Assembly (NCBI RefSeq): GCF_035189165.1
Contig: NZ_CP045246.1
Coordinates: forward strand, 3,100,001 to 3,164,000
Reading direction: 5' to 3'
DNA: 64,000 nucleotides
From: Arthrobacter sp. JZ12
Lineage (GTDB): Bacteria; Actinomycetota; Actinomycetes; Actinomycetales; Micrococcaceae
In this document: positions 45,568-54,442 of the stretch, one piece after another
Layout: the number at the start of each line of letters is the position of its first letter
How positions within the stretch are numbered: position 1 is the stretch's first letter
Made by a program: the position numbers and the translations under genes
The notes under the pieces: model-generated
Databases searched by the model: none
What the model was told of the DNA's origin: nothing
Seen by the model: the letters and a program-made list of their open reading frames with translations, nothing else

Positions 45568-45610
45568 CCCGAAATGCACAGCAGGCTTACTATTCCGTTA
45601 GGATCCGAGC

Positions 45611-46948
45611 ATGACCACCACCGAAACTGCATCTCCCTCCAAGCTGCGGAAGGGAATCTCCGGCAGGCTCCTATATCTCTTCATACTCGGAGACGTTCTT
45701 GGAGCGGGTGTATATGCGCTCGTCGGTGTCATCGCAGCGGAAGTAGGCGGAGCCATCTGGGTACCGCTCGTCGTTGCCCTTGCCCTGGCGCTGCTGACGG
45801 CAGGGTCGTACGCCGAACTTGTCACCAAGTATCCGAAGGCCGGTGGTGCGGCGGTCTTTGCCAAGCGGGCCTTCCGGGCTCCATTCATATCCTTCCTGGT
45901 GGGTTTCTGCATGCTCGCAGCCGGAGTCACCAGTGCTGCCGGTCTTGCCCTCGCCTTCACCGGGGATTACCTCTCCTCGTTCGTCACGGTGCCTCCCACC
46001 TGGGCCGCCGTCGTCTTCCTGGTGCTGCTGGCGCTGCTGAACGCCCGGGGGATCAAGGAATCAGTCCGGAGCAACGTGGTCATGACAGTCATCGAGGTCT
46101 CCGGCCTGGTGCTGGTGATCGTCCTGGTCGCGCTGTTCCTCGGTCAGGGCGGCGGAAACCCGTCACAGATTTCGCAATTTCCCACGGGCGTCAATCCCGG
46201 CCTTGCCGTCCTGGGAGCGTCGCTCATCGCCTACTACTCCTTCGTGGGATTTGAAGTGTCCGCGAATGTGGCCGAAGAGGTGCGGCAACCGGCCCGTGTC
46301 TACCCGAAGGCGCTGTTCGGAGCACTCGCTACGGCCGGAGCTGTCTACCTGCTCATCGGTCTTGCATCAGCGGCGGCACTACCCGCAAATGAACTGGCCG
46401 GCTCCAGCGCTCCCCTGCTCGATGTCGTGAACGCCACCGGTTTCGGAGTACCGCCATGGCTCTTCGGCCTCATTGCCCTCGTGGCCGTGGCAAACGGAGC
46501 CCTGCTCACCATGATCATGGCCAGCAGGCTCACCTTCGGCATGGCGGAAGAGGGCCTGCTGCCCTCCGCTCTGGGAAAGGTGCTGCCCAACCGTCGCACC
46601 CCGTGGGTGGCCATCATCGCGACGACGGCAGTCGCAATGGTCCTGACGCTCACCGGAGATCTCGCATCCCTCGCCGAGACCGTGGTGCTGCTCCTCCTCG
46701 TTGTCTTCATCAGCACCAACGTCGCTGTACTTGTCCTGCGCAGGGACACTGTTGAACTCAAACACTTCCGGGTCCCAGCGGTAGTTCCGGTCCTGGGAGT
46801 CCTGTCCTGCGTTGTGCTGTTGACGCAGCAGTCCGCGGAAATCTGGCTTCGTGCGGCCATCCTGATCGCCGTCGGCGTGGTCCTGTACTTCGTCAGTTCG
46901 GCCGTGACCAGGCGGAACAACCTCCGGGCGGAAGCGGAAGCAGCATGA
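45611..46948 (+). CDS. APC-superfamily amino acid permease
   Basis: 445 residues with twelve membrane helices. The first helix LFILGDVLGAGVYALVGVIAAE carries the unwound Gly motif, and YYSFVGFEVSANVAEEVRQPARVYPKALFG is the characteristic loop after helix 6. The start is ATG with weak AGGATC upstream. It overlaps the helicase gene by 4 bp, although the two are probably unrelated in role. Substrate may be an amino acid or polyamine. Confidence 0.9.
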   Translation: MTTTETASPSKLRKGISGRLLYLFILGDVLGAGVYALVGVIAAEVGGAIWVPLVVALALALLTAGSYAELVTKYPKAGGAAVFAKRAFRAPFISFLVGFCMLAAGVTSAAGLALAFTGDYLSSFVTVPPTWAAVVFLVLLALLNARGIKESVRSNVVMTVIEVSGLVLVIVLVALFLGQGGGNPSQISQFPTGVNPGLAVLGASLIAYYSFVGFEVSANVAEEVRQPARVYPKALFGALATAGAVYLLIGLASAAALPANELAGSSAPLLDVVNATGFGVPPWLFGLIALVAVANGALLTMIMASRLTFGMAEEGLLPSALGKVLPNRRTPWVAIIATTAVAMVLTLTGDLASLAETVVLLLLVVFISTNVAVLVLRRDTVELKHFRVPAVVPVLGVLSCVVLLTQQSAEIWLRAAILIAVGVVLYFVSSAVTRRNNLRAEAEAA

Positions 46949-48576
46949 GAGCAGCACTGACGGAAACTGCCCGGGAGCTTTTTGGCCTGGACACGCTTCT
47001 TCCCGGACAGCGCAAGGCCCTGCAAGCAGCCGACGACGGCGCGAACGTCCTGGGCGTACTCCCCACCGGCTATGGGAAGTCGGCAATCTACCAGGTGGCG
47101 GCAATGGCGGCTCCGGGCGTCGCCGTCGTCGTCTCTCCCCTGATCTCGCTCCAGCGCGACCAGGTTGAGGCGATCAACACCGCCCTGGGCGATCTGCGGG
47201 CCTGGGTGCTGAACTCCGCCGCATCAGAAAGTGAGATTGAGGAAGCCTGGACTGCTGCCGAGGACCCCGACGAGGAGCGCCGGGCGAAGTTCCTGTTTCT
47301 GGCACCTGAGCAACTGGCACGGGAGGAAGTCGCCGAGCGGCTGCAGAAACTGGACGTTTCCTTCCTGGTCATCGACGAAGCGCACTGTGTGTCCGCGTGG
47401 GGCCACGATTTCCGGCCCGACTACCTCCAGCTCGGCTCGCTTGTGGAGCGGCTGAAGCGTCCGGTTATCGCGCTGACCGCGACCGCTTCCCCGCCGGTGC
47501 GCCAGGAGATCCTGGAGCGATTGCGGTTGAAGGACGCCGTCGTCGTCGCGGAGGGCTTCGACCGCCCCAACCTGCACCTTAGCGTCCGGCAATACGAGTC
47601 CGCGCGGGACAAGCAACGCGCCGTCGTCGAGCAGGTAACCGCCCTGGAGGGACAGGGATTGCTCTACACGGCCACCCGCAAGGAGACCGACCGCTACGCG
47701 GAGGAGCTCCGCGAAGCGGGGCTGCGGGTTGATGCGTATCATTCCGGCCGCAGCAAGTCCGACCGGAACGCATTACACGAGGCGTTCCAGGCGGGCGAGC
47801 TGGACGTCGTGGTTGCCACCACCGCGTTCGGCATGGGCATTGACAAGCCCGACGTGCGATTCGTTGTCCACGCCGACATTCCGGACTCCCTGGACAGCTA
47901 CTACCAGGAGGTGGGCCGGGCCGGCCGCGATGGCGAGCCGGCCGAGGTCGTACTCCACTACCGGCCGGAGGACCTGGGAATCCGGCGGTACTTCGCAGCG
48001 AAGTCCGTCCAGGAGGAGGGCCTGCGATCGGTGCTCAAGGCGCTTCGCGAGGCCGATCGTCCGCTCGACGCACCGGGCATCAGGGAAGCCGCCGGAATGA
48101 CTCAGCGCAAGCTGTCCGGCCTGCTCAACCAGCTGGTTGAGGTGGACGCTGTCCGCGAGCGCGGCGGGGCCTACCGTCTGGTGGCGAAGGATGACGGAAA
48201 GGTGATTGACGACGTCGTTGACCACCAGAAGCGGCGGCAGGAGGTGGACCGCTCCCGCGTCGAGATGGCGCGGCAGTATGCAGAGCAGCGGGGGTGCCGG
48301 CGGAAATTCCTGCTGGGCTACTTCGGTGAGGAACGGGAAGGGCTGTGTGATGCCTGTGACAACTGCGAATCCGGCCGCGCCGCCGAGCAGAACGACGACG
48401 CCGGGCACCAGCCGTTTCCGCTGCAGAGCACAGTCCGGCACGACGAATGGGGCGAGGGCGTGGTGATGGGATACGAGAACGACGTCGTGACGGTCCTGTT
48501 CGGGGACCACGGGTACAAGTCCCTGTCCGTTCCGCTGGTTGAGGAGAAGGGCCTGCTGGCCCAGGTGCGCTCATGA
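46945..48576 (+). CDS. RecQ-family ATP-dependent DNA helicase
   Basis: 543 residues. Walker A VLPTGYGKSAIYQVAA, DEAH box VIDEAHCVSAWGHDFRPDY, motif III ALTATASPPV and motif VI QEVGRAGRDGEPA are present. The zinc-binding part has CRRKFLLGYFGEEREGLCDACDNC. No HRDC domain follows; instead a small beta domain of about 45 residues (VRHDEWGEGVVMGYENDVVTVLFGDHGYKSLS) resembles DUF3553/Tudor-like folds. It is shorter than classical RecQ, like the second actinobacterial RecQ-like helicase. Likely role: 3'-5' unwinding in repair. It overlaps the next gene by 4 bp. Confidence 0.92.
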   Translation: MRAALTETARELFGLDTLLPGQRKALQAADDGANVLGVLPTGYGKSAIYQVAAMAAPGVAVVVSPLISLQRDQVEAINTALGDLRAWVLNSAASESEIEEAWTAAEDPDEERRAKFLFLAPEQLAREEVAERLQKLDVSFLVIDEAHCVSAWGHDFRPDYLQLGSLVERLKRPVIALTATASPPVRQEILERLRLKDAVVVAEGFDRPNLHLSVRQYESARDKQRAVVEQVTALEGQGLLYTATRKETDRYAEELREAGLRVDAYHSGRSKSDRNALHEAFQAGELDVVVATTAFGMGIDKPDVRFVVHADIPDSLDSYYQEVGRAGRDGEPAEVVLHYRPEDLGIRRYFAAKSVQEEGLRSVLKALREADRPLDAPGIREAAGMTQRKLSGLLNQLVEVDAVRERGGAYRLVAKDDGKVIDDVVDHQKRRQEVDRSRVEMARQYAEQRGCRRKFLLGYFGEEREGLCDACDNCESGRAAEQNDDAGHQPFPLQSTVRHDEWGEGVVMGYENDVVTVLFGDHGYKSLSVPLVEEKGLLAQVRS

Positions 48577-49247
48577 AACTTCTGCCGCTCGCCGCCAGGG
48601 CTGGAGGTCAGGCGTTCAAGTCGGTCTTCGCTGTCCTGAAGCTGTTCCGGCCGGATCGTCCCATCCACCGCAGCGGCGTAGTTTTGCAGGGAACACTGGT
48701 GCACACGCGCGTCTTCAGCGGCGAGGACTGGATGGATTCGAACGGAACCGAGGAGGTGACCGCCCGCATCTCGCGATCGGTAGGGCTTCCGGAAAGCATG
48801 CCCGACGTCGTGGGGCTGGCTTTGCGCGTCGGTGACGCCGACATCCTCCTCTCCACCACCGGGTACAGCTTTCCCACCCGGTTCCTGCTGCGGCCCCGGC
48901 GTACACTACTGGATGGCCCGTTCACCTCGATCATGCCTTTCAGGGGAGCGGGCGGGCCGGTGCTGATCGCCGCCCGGCGGGAGGGCCCCGGACCTGAAGT
49001 CACCCGACTGTCGCAACTGCGCAACTTCACGGGCGAACTTCAGTGGGGTCTGCACTACAGCCGCCTGCGCGGGCCGTGGACACGGTTCGCCACCGTGCGC
49101 CTAAGCGTAAGCGACGCTCACGAGAGGGGCACTCGGGGAGGCGACATTCGCTTCGACCCGGTCGGGCGACCTCCTGCCGGCCTCGAAACTTACGACTGGA
49201 CGCGTTCATTGCGAATTCCTTCGTACGCGGTGGCGCAAAAAAGCTAG
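48573..49247 (+). CDS. Hypothetical protein, coupled to the helicase gene
   Basis: 224 residues, overlapping the helicase stop by 4 bp (ATGA). The central part has HRSGVVLQGTLVHT, LPESMPDVVGLALRVGDADILLSTTGYSFPTRFLLRPRR and YDWTRSLRIPSYA, a pattern reminiscent of small catalase-like proteins, though no heme-ligating tyrosine motif can be confirmed. Basic N-terminus, no membrane helix or signal. Its tight coupling to a RecQ-like helicase is probably incidental, but not excluded as functional. Identity remains unsure. Confidence 0.7.
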   Translation: MKLLPLAARAGGQAFKSVFAVLKLFRPDRPIHRSGVVLQGTLVHTRVFSGEDWMDSNGTEEVTARISRSVGLPESMPDVVGLALRVGDADILLSTTGYSFPTRFLLRPRRTLLDGPFTSIMPFRGAGGPVLIAARREGPGPEVTRLSQLRNFTGELQWGLHYSRLRGPWTRFATVRLSVSDAHERGTRGGDIRFDPVGRPPAGLETYDWTRSLRIPSYAVAQKS

Positions 49248-49294
49248 ACCATGGTTACACTGCGGAGAGAACCGCTGTAGGCCGAAAGGCACCC

Positions 49295-49498
49295 ATGGAA
49301 TCGAACCACAAGATATCCCCGGAAGAACCCTTTCCGGAGGACTTGACCGCATTGAACGACACTGAGGTGGAGATACTCAACAGCCGGATCCACCGCGAAC
49401 TGGAGGCCGAGTATGCAGATGGCCTCCCCGACCCTGAGACCGAAGCGCGCCTTGAGGAAGTCAACCTCGAACTGAACCGGCGCGAGCAGGAAGGCTGA
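49295..49498 (+). CDS. Small acidic protein, family member 1
   Basis: 67 residues from the ATG at 49295 with AAAGGC close upstream; the longer upstream frame overlaps the previous gene. The sequence EEPFPEDLTALNDTEVEILNSRIHRELEAEYADGLPDPETEARLEEVNLELNRRE is helical, acidic and has no known domain. It is clearly related to the protein at 58112-58363: both have PFPEDL, then EV(E/H)-L-SRI-R-(L/M)-AEY, then ET-RL-EV-ELNRRE. Such paired copies suggest a family with a conserved role, perhaps a regulatory or adaptor coiled coil. Function unknown. Confidence 0.7.
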   Translation: MESNHKISPEEPFPEDLTALNDTEVEILNSRIHRELEAEYADGLPDPETEARLEEVNLELNRREQEG

Positions 49499-49520
49499 GG
49501 AGCGCTGCAATTACGGCACC

Positions 49521-50180
49521 ATGAACCCGCCCACTGAACGCTTCACGGTCCCGGTCGACGAGACAAGTATCTCGGCCGCGTACGCTCGGCCCGATTCGCC
49601 GGCGGCAACCGTAGTAATCGCGCACGGTGCCGGAGCTGGCATGGACCACCCCTTCCTCGTCGGATTCAGTGACGCCCTGAACGGGCTGGGTTACGCCACC
49701 CTTCGATTCAACTTCGCCTACGTTGAGCAGGGCAGGCGCTTCCCGGATCGCCCGCCCAAGGCCGTGGCCGCCTGGCGTGAAGTCATGCGCCAGGCACGGG
49801 AGCGGGCGGACGGGAAACCTCTCTGGGCGTGCGGAAAGTCCTTCGGCGGCCGGATGGCCTCCATGGCTGTTGCCGAAGGAATGGAATCTGCCGGCCTGAT
49901 CTTCCTGGGTTACCCGCTGCATCCGCCGGGCAAACCCGAGAACCTCCGGGACGAGCACCTATACGGCATCCCTGTACCCATGCTGTTCCTGCAGGGCAGC
50001 AATGACGCCTTCGCGCGGCAGGACCTGCTGGACAGCGTAGTGAGCAGGATTGGCGAACAGGCCACACTTCACTACCTGCCCGACGCAGACCACTCCTTCG
50101 CGGTCAAGGGCACCAAGCGGACACCGTACGACGTCGGCGCCTCCCTCGCGCCTGAAGTTGCCGGCTTCCTTGCGCGATAG
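49521..50180 (+). CDS. Alpha/beta hydrolase, KANSL3/TEX30-like
   Basis: 219 residues. HGAGAGMDHPFL at residues 35-46 and the nucleophile CGKSFGGRMASM mark the KANSL3/TEX30-like hydrolases (DUF of dienelactone-hydrolase type). Acid Asp in LQGSNDAFAR and base His in PDADHSFAV. Substrate not known. Start ATG lacks a strong ribosome site. It precedes another hydrolase gene by 28 bp. Confidence 0.87.
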   Translation: MNPPTERFTVPVDETSISAAYARPDSPAATVVIAHGAGAGMDHPFLVGFSDALNGLGYATLRFNFAYVEQGRRFPDRPPKAVAAWREVMRQARERADGKPLWACGKSFGGRMASMAVAEGMESAGLIFLGYPLHPPGKPENLRDEHLYGIPVPMLFLQGSNDAFARQDLLDSVVSRIGEQATLHYLPDADHSFAVKGTKRTPYDVGASLAPEVAGFLAR

Positions 50181-50208
50181 CGCTTCCGGTACGAAGTACG
50201 GTGATCCT

Positions 50209-50985
50209 ATGCCCGAATCCCACGACCTCGGTCTGACCTACTTTCCCGCAGCCGGCGACCCGACGGTGGCCCGCCCGGCCGTGCTGGTCCTGCCCGGTGG
50301 CGGCTACGGCAAGACCTCAGCGCACGAGGCGGAACCCGTGGGTGAATGGCTGGCAGGCCTGGGCATTCACGCCTTTGTGCTGCACTACCGGGTTGCACCG
50401 CACACCCACCCAGCTCCGCTCCTCGACGCCAAAGAGGCGATGCTGCAGATTCGCGGCGGTGTGCACGGGTTGGCAGTGGATACAGCACGGGTGGGAGTGC
50501 TGGGTTTCTCGGCCGGGGGTCACCTTGCCGCTACTCTCTCCACGGCGGTGCCGTGCGGAGACAGCCGCCTGGACGTTCTCGACGCGGTGCCGGCGCTGTC
50601 GATTCTCTGCTATCCCGTGGTGTCCTTCACCCACTCGGCACATCAGGGCAGCATCGACAACTTGCTGGGTCCCTCGCCGTCGTCGGACCTGCTCAAGATG
50701 ATGTCTCCCGAACTCAACGTCTCCGCGGCGACGCCGCCCGCCTTTCTCTGGCACACTGCAGACGATGAGGCCGTCCCGGTCCAGAACACTTACGCGTACG
50801 CCGGCGCCCTGGCCCAGCAGGGTGTGTCTGCAGAGGTGCATGTATTTCCGCACGGCCGCCACGGTCTCGGCCTGGCGCGTGACGAAGCCGAACCGGCGCA
50901 GTGGACCGCGCTATGCGCTCAGTGGCTGGCGGGGCAGGGATGGGCGGACCTTTTGGATGCTCCGAGCCGTCGGAGCGCAATGTGA
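50209..50985 (+). CDS. Alpha/beta hydrolase, BD-FAE/acetylxylan-esterase-like
   Basis: 258 residues from the ATG at 50209. LVLPGGGYGKTSAHEAEPVGEWLAGLGIHAFVLHYRVAP is the PGGGY motif of the BD-FAE/acetyl esterase group. The nucleophile is in VLGFSAGGHLAATLS. Acid Asp in WHTADDEAVP and base His in PHGRHGLG. The family removes acetyl or feruloyl groups from plant polysaccharides or acts on other esters. No signal peptide, so intracellular. It is 28 bp after another hydrolase gene, perhaps an operon. Confidence 0.9.
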   Translation: MPESHDLGLTYFPAAGDPTVARPAVLVLPGGGYGKTSAHEAEPVGEWLAGLGIHAFVLHYRVAPHTHPAPLLDAKEAMLQIRGGVHGLAVDTARVGVLGFSAGGHLAATLSTAVPCGDSRLDVLDAVPALSILCYPVVSFTHSAHQGSIDNLLGPSPSSDLLKMMSPELNVSAATPPAFLWHTADDEAVPVQNTYAYAGALAQQGVSAEVHVFPHGRHGLGLARDEAEPAQWTALCAQWLAGQGWADLLDAPSRRSAM

Positions 50986-51045
50986 CTAGAACCGCCTCGT
51001 AACCGAAAAGTTATTCTGCGTCACATTCCTTCCCAAGTTAGCGGA

Positions 51046-51087
51046 TTGATGAAACCTTAAATTCATCAAGGTGCAACGAGGCACCTT
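51046..51087 (+). promoter_or_regulatory. Tandem hairpins in the leader of the YegP-like gene
   Basis: TTGATGAA at 51046-51053 pairs with TTCATCAA at 51062-51069. AAGGTGC at 51068-51074 then pairs with GCACCTT at 51081-51087. The two stems share two bases, so they are mutually exclusive at that point. The gene start is 23 bases further, after GGGGGGAGA. A leader element of regulatory type is possible. Confidence 0.55.
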
Positions 51088-51110
51088 CTACACTCCGGGG
51101 GGAGACACAA

Positions 51111-51344
51111 ATGGCGGGAAATTTCGAGATTTTCATGGGCTCCGACAAGCTGTACCGCTTCCAGCTTCTGGATGAGCGCGGCCGGGTTCTGGTTACTTCG
51201 GCTGGATATGGCTGCAAGGGCGACGCCGTATCAGCAATCACGGCTGTCCGCGAGAGCGCGGGAACGGGCCACATCCACGACATGTCGGAGCCGGTAGCCC
51301 GCGTTTCCCACGCACGCTACGGCAAGCAGCGCCTCTCGGCTTAA
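51111..51344 (+). CDS. YegP-like DUF1508 protein
   Basis: 77 residues, one DUF1508 unit. FEIFMGSDKLYRFQLLDERGRVLVTSAGYGCKGDAVSAITAVRESA matches the YegP fold, a small beta-alpha domain. GGGGGGAGA precedes the ATG. Its function is unknown; the leader contains two stems. The family often occurs as tandem copies, here a single one. Confidence 0.87.
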   Translation: MAGNFEIFMGSDKLYRFQLLDERGRVLVTSAGYGCKGDAVSAITAVRESAGTGHIHDMSEPVARVSHARYGKQRLSA

Positions 51345-51400
51345 CTTCCGCTGGCCCTGTTGCCCACCCGTCTACCGCAGCCCCTTTGATCCAGCTGCGC

Positions 51401-51817
51401 TTAACTTTCGACGGCGGCAACCGGCACGGCACTTACCGTTTCATCTCCTGCGGGTCCCCATTCCGGATCCTGCAGTTGTTGCTGCGTAGTTTCGAGGACC
51501 TCCGCCAGTAGTGCTTTAGCCGTGGCCAGCAGGTCCGCAACACGGGGATAAGCCAAGCTGTAAAAGACCTGGCTGCCGCGGCGCTCGGACACCACCAGGT
51601 GATGGGTGCGCAGGACTGACAGATGTTGGGAAAGACGTGACGCCTCAACGCCCATATCGGCGATGAGGTCGGTCACCGATACGTCCGGCGAAGCGGAGAG
51701 AAGTTCCAGCACGCGCACCCGCACTGGATGGGCAAGGCCTTTGAACAGATTGGCCTTTACCTCGTAGAGGGGCCTGTGCGCGCCCGGAAAATTGCCCACG
51801 GGATCAGCATCCTTCAC
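51401..51817 (-). CDS. ArsR-family transcriptional regulator
   Basis: 138 residues. Winged helix ANLFKGLAHPVRVRVLELLSASPDVSVTDLIADMGVEASRLSQHLSVLRTHHLVVSERRGSQVFYSLAYPRVADLLATAK. The signature ELCV metal motif is absent, so it is likely a non-metal sensor or senses redox. No partner gene is clear; it lies between the DUF1508 gene and the thioesterase. Confidence 0.9.
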   Translation of the reverse strand: MKDADPVGNFPGAHRPLYEVKANLFKGLAHPVRVRVLELLSASPDVSVTDLIADMGVEASRLSQHLSVLRTHHLVVSERRGSQVFYSLAYPRVADLLATAKALLAEVLETTQQQLQDPEWGPAGDETVSAVPVAAVES

Positions 51818-51923
51818 GTCGTGAACCGGATAAGCCCGCGGTGTGGGTACCGGTGATAAGGGGTGCCCTGTGGCGGTGGCCCCGGGCGAAGTGGATTGAG
51901 TAATTCATCATACCGTCATTCGG

Positions 51924-52937
51924 TTACTGACCGGTAGCTTGAATTTCACCGGTGAGATGACTTGGGAGTGTACTGCCCGGGGCCCTCCCGCGAATCTCCA
52001 GCAGGGTCCGGGCATGGGCTTCGAGGCGCTTGTCCTCATCCGACTGCGGAACCCACCGAGGTACGGGCACCGCTGTCCCCGTTTCATCCCGGGCCACCAT
52101 CACCGTCAGGCAGTAGGTGGTTACCTGCATCTCACGTCCGGTCGGTCTGCCCGAACGAACATGCACAGCAATATGCATCCCCTTGTTGCCCGTGTAGACC
52201 AAGCGGGCTTCCACCTCAACGAGGTCGCCGATCAGTAGCGGCCGATAGAACCGGACTCCCCCGGAGAAGACCGCAACAGTGTCCCTTCCGCAGTAGCGCG
52301 TGGAACAGATGTAAGCGGCCTCATCAATCCAGTCCATCACCGTGCCGCCGTGCACCTTGCCGCCCCAGTTCACATCCGTGGGAGCTGCGAGGAACCGCAG
52401 AACTACACGTTCGGCAGTTCCGGCGTCGGTGTATTCCTGCCCGCTCATTTCAGCCACGATGGCATCTCTCACCGCTATGCGGGCCACCGCCTGGTCGCGG
52501 AATCCAATCTCTTCCAGAGTGACAGGTTCGAAGGATGGCACCGGTACGGACTTACCGTCCTGCCCCACGGCGACAAAGATCACCAGGCACTGGCTGCGCA
52601 TGGTTGCCTCGCTGCCCTGGACATCGCGGGAAGACACAACGGTGCGGATATGAAGGGAGGACTTGCCGGTATACACGATGGTCGCTTCGACCTCGACAAG
52701 GTCGCCGACGTTGACAGGATCAGCGAAGTGTATGTTGCCCACATAGGCGGTGACGCAATACGTCTTCGCCCAGCCGACGGCGGCGGCGTACGCTGCCTTG
52801 TCCACCCATTCCAGCACCGTGCCGGCGTCGACCGAACCGCTGTGCCCCAGATCCGTGGGGGCGGCCAGGAATCGCAGGGTTACCGAGTGCGGATTCGTGC
52901 GATCTCCCGCGGCGCCCCCTCGCGTCCCGTTTTCCAT
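51924..52937 (-). CDS. Tandem hotdog acyl-CoA thioesterase
   Basis: 337 residues from the ATG at 52937. Two homologous hotdog domains, each with VTLRFLAAPTDLG or VVLRFLAAPTDVN, GTVLEWVDKAAY or GTVMDWIDEAAY, and GDLVEVEATIVYTG or GDLVEVEARLVYTG. The second half keeps the acidic WIDEAAY; in the first it is WVDKAAY, so one active site may be changed. The family hydrolyses acyl-CoA thioesters in the cytoplasm. The ribosome site is weak at this start. Confidence 0.88.
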   Translation of the reverse strand: MENGTRGGAAGDRTNPHSVTLRFLAAPTDLGHSGSVDAGTVLEWVDKAAYAAAVGWAKTYCVTAYVGNIHFADPVNVGDLVEVEATIVYTGKSSLHIRTVVSSRDVQGSEATMRSQCLVIFVAVGQDGKSVPVPSFEPVTLEEIGFRDQAVARIAVRDAIVAEMSGQEYTDAGTAERVVLRFLAAPTDVNWGGKVHGGTVMDWIDEAAYICSTRYCGRDTVAVFSGGVRFYRPLLIGDLVEVEARLVYTGNKGMHIAVHVRSGRPTGREMQVTTYCLTVMVARDETGTAVPVPRWVPQSDEDKRLEAHARTLLEIRGRAPGSTLPSHLTGEIQATGQ

Positions 52938-52993
52938 GCGGTTAACGTAGCCGATCGCTTCCCTTTCTGCTCGGGCTGATGTCCAATGGCAGG

Positions 52994-53554
52994 ATGGCGC
53001 GCTTGATCTACTCCATGATCGGCTCTCTGGACGGGTACGTTGCCGACACATCAGGCAATTTCGACTGGGCTGTGCCGGACGAGCAGGTGCTCGCCTTCAT
53101 CAATGATCAGGAACGCGACGTAGGAACGTATCTGTACGGGCGGCGGATCTACGAGTTGATGGAGGCGTGGGAGAACGATCCGACGGCCGCAGACTCGCCG
53201 GAGTCGCAAGAGTTCGCCGGGATCTGGAAGGCTGCGGACAAGGTTGTCTTCTCAACGCGCCTTGAGGACGTGAAAACCACCAGGACCATCCTGCAGAGAA
53301 CGTTCGACCCGGCGTTCGTGGAAAACCTGAAGCGCACCGCAACTGCCGACATCAACATTGCAGGTCCCCTGCTTGCCTCCCACGCGTTCCGTGCAGGGCT
53401 GATCGACTGCGTCCACCTGCTGTTGGTACCCACGATTATCGGAGGCGGGAAAAGCTTCTTCCCCAGCAATATGCGCCTTAACCTGCGTCTGGAGGGGAGC
53501 CGCCGCTTCGAGAACGGCATGCTCGCCCTCCAGTACGACGTCGACGGCAGCTGA
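52994..53554 (+). CDS. Dihydrofolate reductase family (RibD C-terminal) protein
   Basis: 186 residues if the ATG at 52994 (after GGCAGG) is used; an in-frame ATG at 52979 is possible. RLIYSMIGSLDGYVADTSGNFDWAVPDEQ, YLYGRRIYELM and NIAGPLLASHAFRAGLIDCVHLLLVPTIIGGGKSFFP match the RibD-C family of NADPH reductases. It is an intact member of the same family as the frameshifted gene at 41743-42385. Confidence 0.88.
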   Translation: MARLIYSMIGSLDGYVADTSGNFDWAVPDEQVLAFINDQERDVGTYLYGRRIYELMEAWENDPTAADSPESQEFAGIWKAADKVVFSTRLEDVKTTRTILQRTFDPAFVENLKRTATADINIAGPLLASHAFRAGLIDCVHLLLVPTIIGGGKSFFPSNMRLNLRLEGSRRFENGMLALQYDVDGS

Positions 53555-53594
53555 CGAGCTACCCCGGCTTTCGGGAGGTGCAGGCAGGGTGCGG

Positions 53595-53810
53595 CTATAC
53601 CGGCTCCTCGTCGATGGGTCCGCGCGGATAGTCCTCGTCCCCATAGACGGGAAGTGCCTGCTCCACCACGTCCGCCTCGTTGGCCTCCCGCGCCGCCGGA
53701 TTCAGAGTCTCCCCTGTATCCTCCTCGACGGAGTCATCGGCCACCTCGGCCTGCTGCTCAAGCCGGTCGGCGTCGTTCGCCGTGAAAATGTCATTGCCCT
53801 CTGTGCTCAT
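53595..53810 (-). CDS. Small acidic protein of unknown function
   Basis: 71 residues with AAAGG upstream of the ATG. Very acidic (many Asp/Glu), no hydrophobic segment, ends YPRGPIDEEPV. No known domain. It is 57 bp downstream of the CBS-protein gene on the same strand, so they may be co-transcribed. Confidence 0.65.
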   Translation of the reverse strand: MSTEGNDIFTANDADRLEQQAEVADDSVEEDTGETLNPAAREANEADVVEQALPVYGDEDYPRGPIDEEPV

Positions 53811-53867
53811 GGTGCGCCTTTCCCGTCGAATTCCCTTGGCAATGTGAGTCAGCCTGAAGGGCGGCAG

Positions 53868-54281
53868 TCAGTAGGAAATAAGCTCGACTAGCTCGCCCAC
53901 GCGCTCCTCGGGATAGTTGCGCGCGATGTCAGCCTGGCTGAGCATTCCCACCAGGTCGTGTCCGTCGATCACAGGCAAGCGCCGCACCTGGTGATCAGCC
54001 ATCGTCTTGATGGCCTCCTCGATGCTGTCGTCGGCCCCGATGGTCACCGGCTTGCCCTGGCCCAATTCCCCTGCCTTGACCTGCCGTGGGTCTGTGCCTT
54101 CCGCCAGGCACTTCACCACGATGTCGCGATCGGTCAGCACGCCCTTCAGGCGGTTGTCCTCGCCGCAGATGGGCAGAGATCCGACGTCCAGGTCCTTCAT
54201 CTTGCGCGCTGCCTGTTCAAGGGTTTCGTTCTCACCGATGCATTCAGCGCCGCCGGTCATGATGTCGCGTGCTGTTGTCAT
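53868..54281 (-). CDS. CBS-domain protein
   Basis: 137 residues made of two CBS repeats: TARDIMTGGAECIGENETLEQAARKMKDLDVGSLPIC with LKGVLTDRDIVVK, and KPVTIGADDSIEEAIKTMADHQVRRLPVIDGHDLVGMLSQADIARN. CBS pairs bind adenosyl nucleotides and report energy state. GGAGGGGA lies about 9 bases before the ATG. Stand-alone; target unknown. Confidence 0.92.
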   Translation of the reverse strand: MTTARDIMTGGAECIGENETLEQAARKMKDLDVGSLPICGEDNRLKGVLTDRDIVVKCLAEGTDPRQVKAGELGQGKPVTIGADDSIEEAIKTMADHQVRRLPVIDGHDLVGMLSQADIARNYPEERVGELVELISY

Positions 54282-54360
54282 GATTCAGTCCCCTCCTGCG
54301 TAATTGACTTGCGAATGCACAGGTCCGGCAGAAACAGGCGAACCTGTGAGTACGATCATA

Positions 54361-54372
54361 AGCAAGCTTGCT
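54361..54372. repeat. Perfect 12-bp palindrome between divergent genes
   Basis: AGCAAGCTTGCT is a perfect palindrome in the 160-bp region between the divergent CBS and acetyltransferase genes. An operator is possible; no regulator can be assigned. Confidence 0.35.
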
Positions 54373-54442
54373 ATCTTTGTGAAGGGTCGCCAACCGGTCC
54401 AGAGACGCCCGCCAGTCGACAGTCAGCAGGGAGTACACAAAG

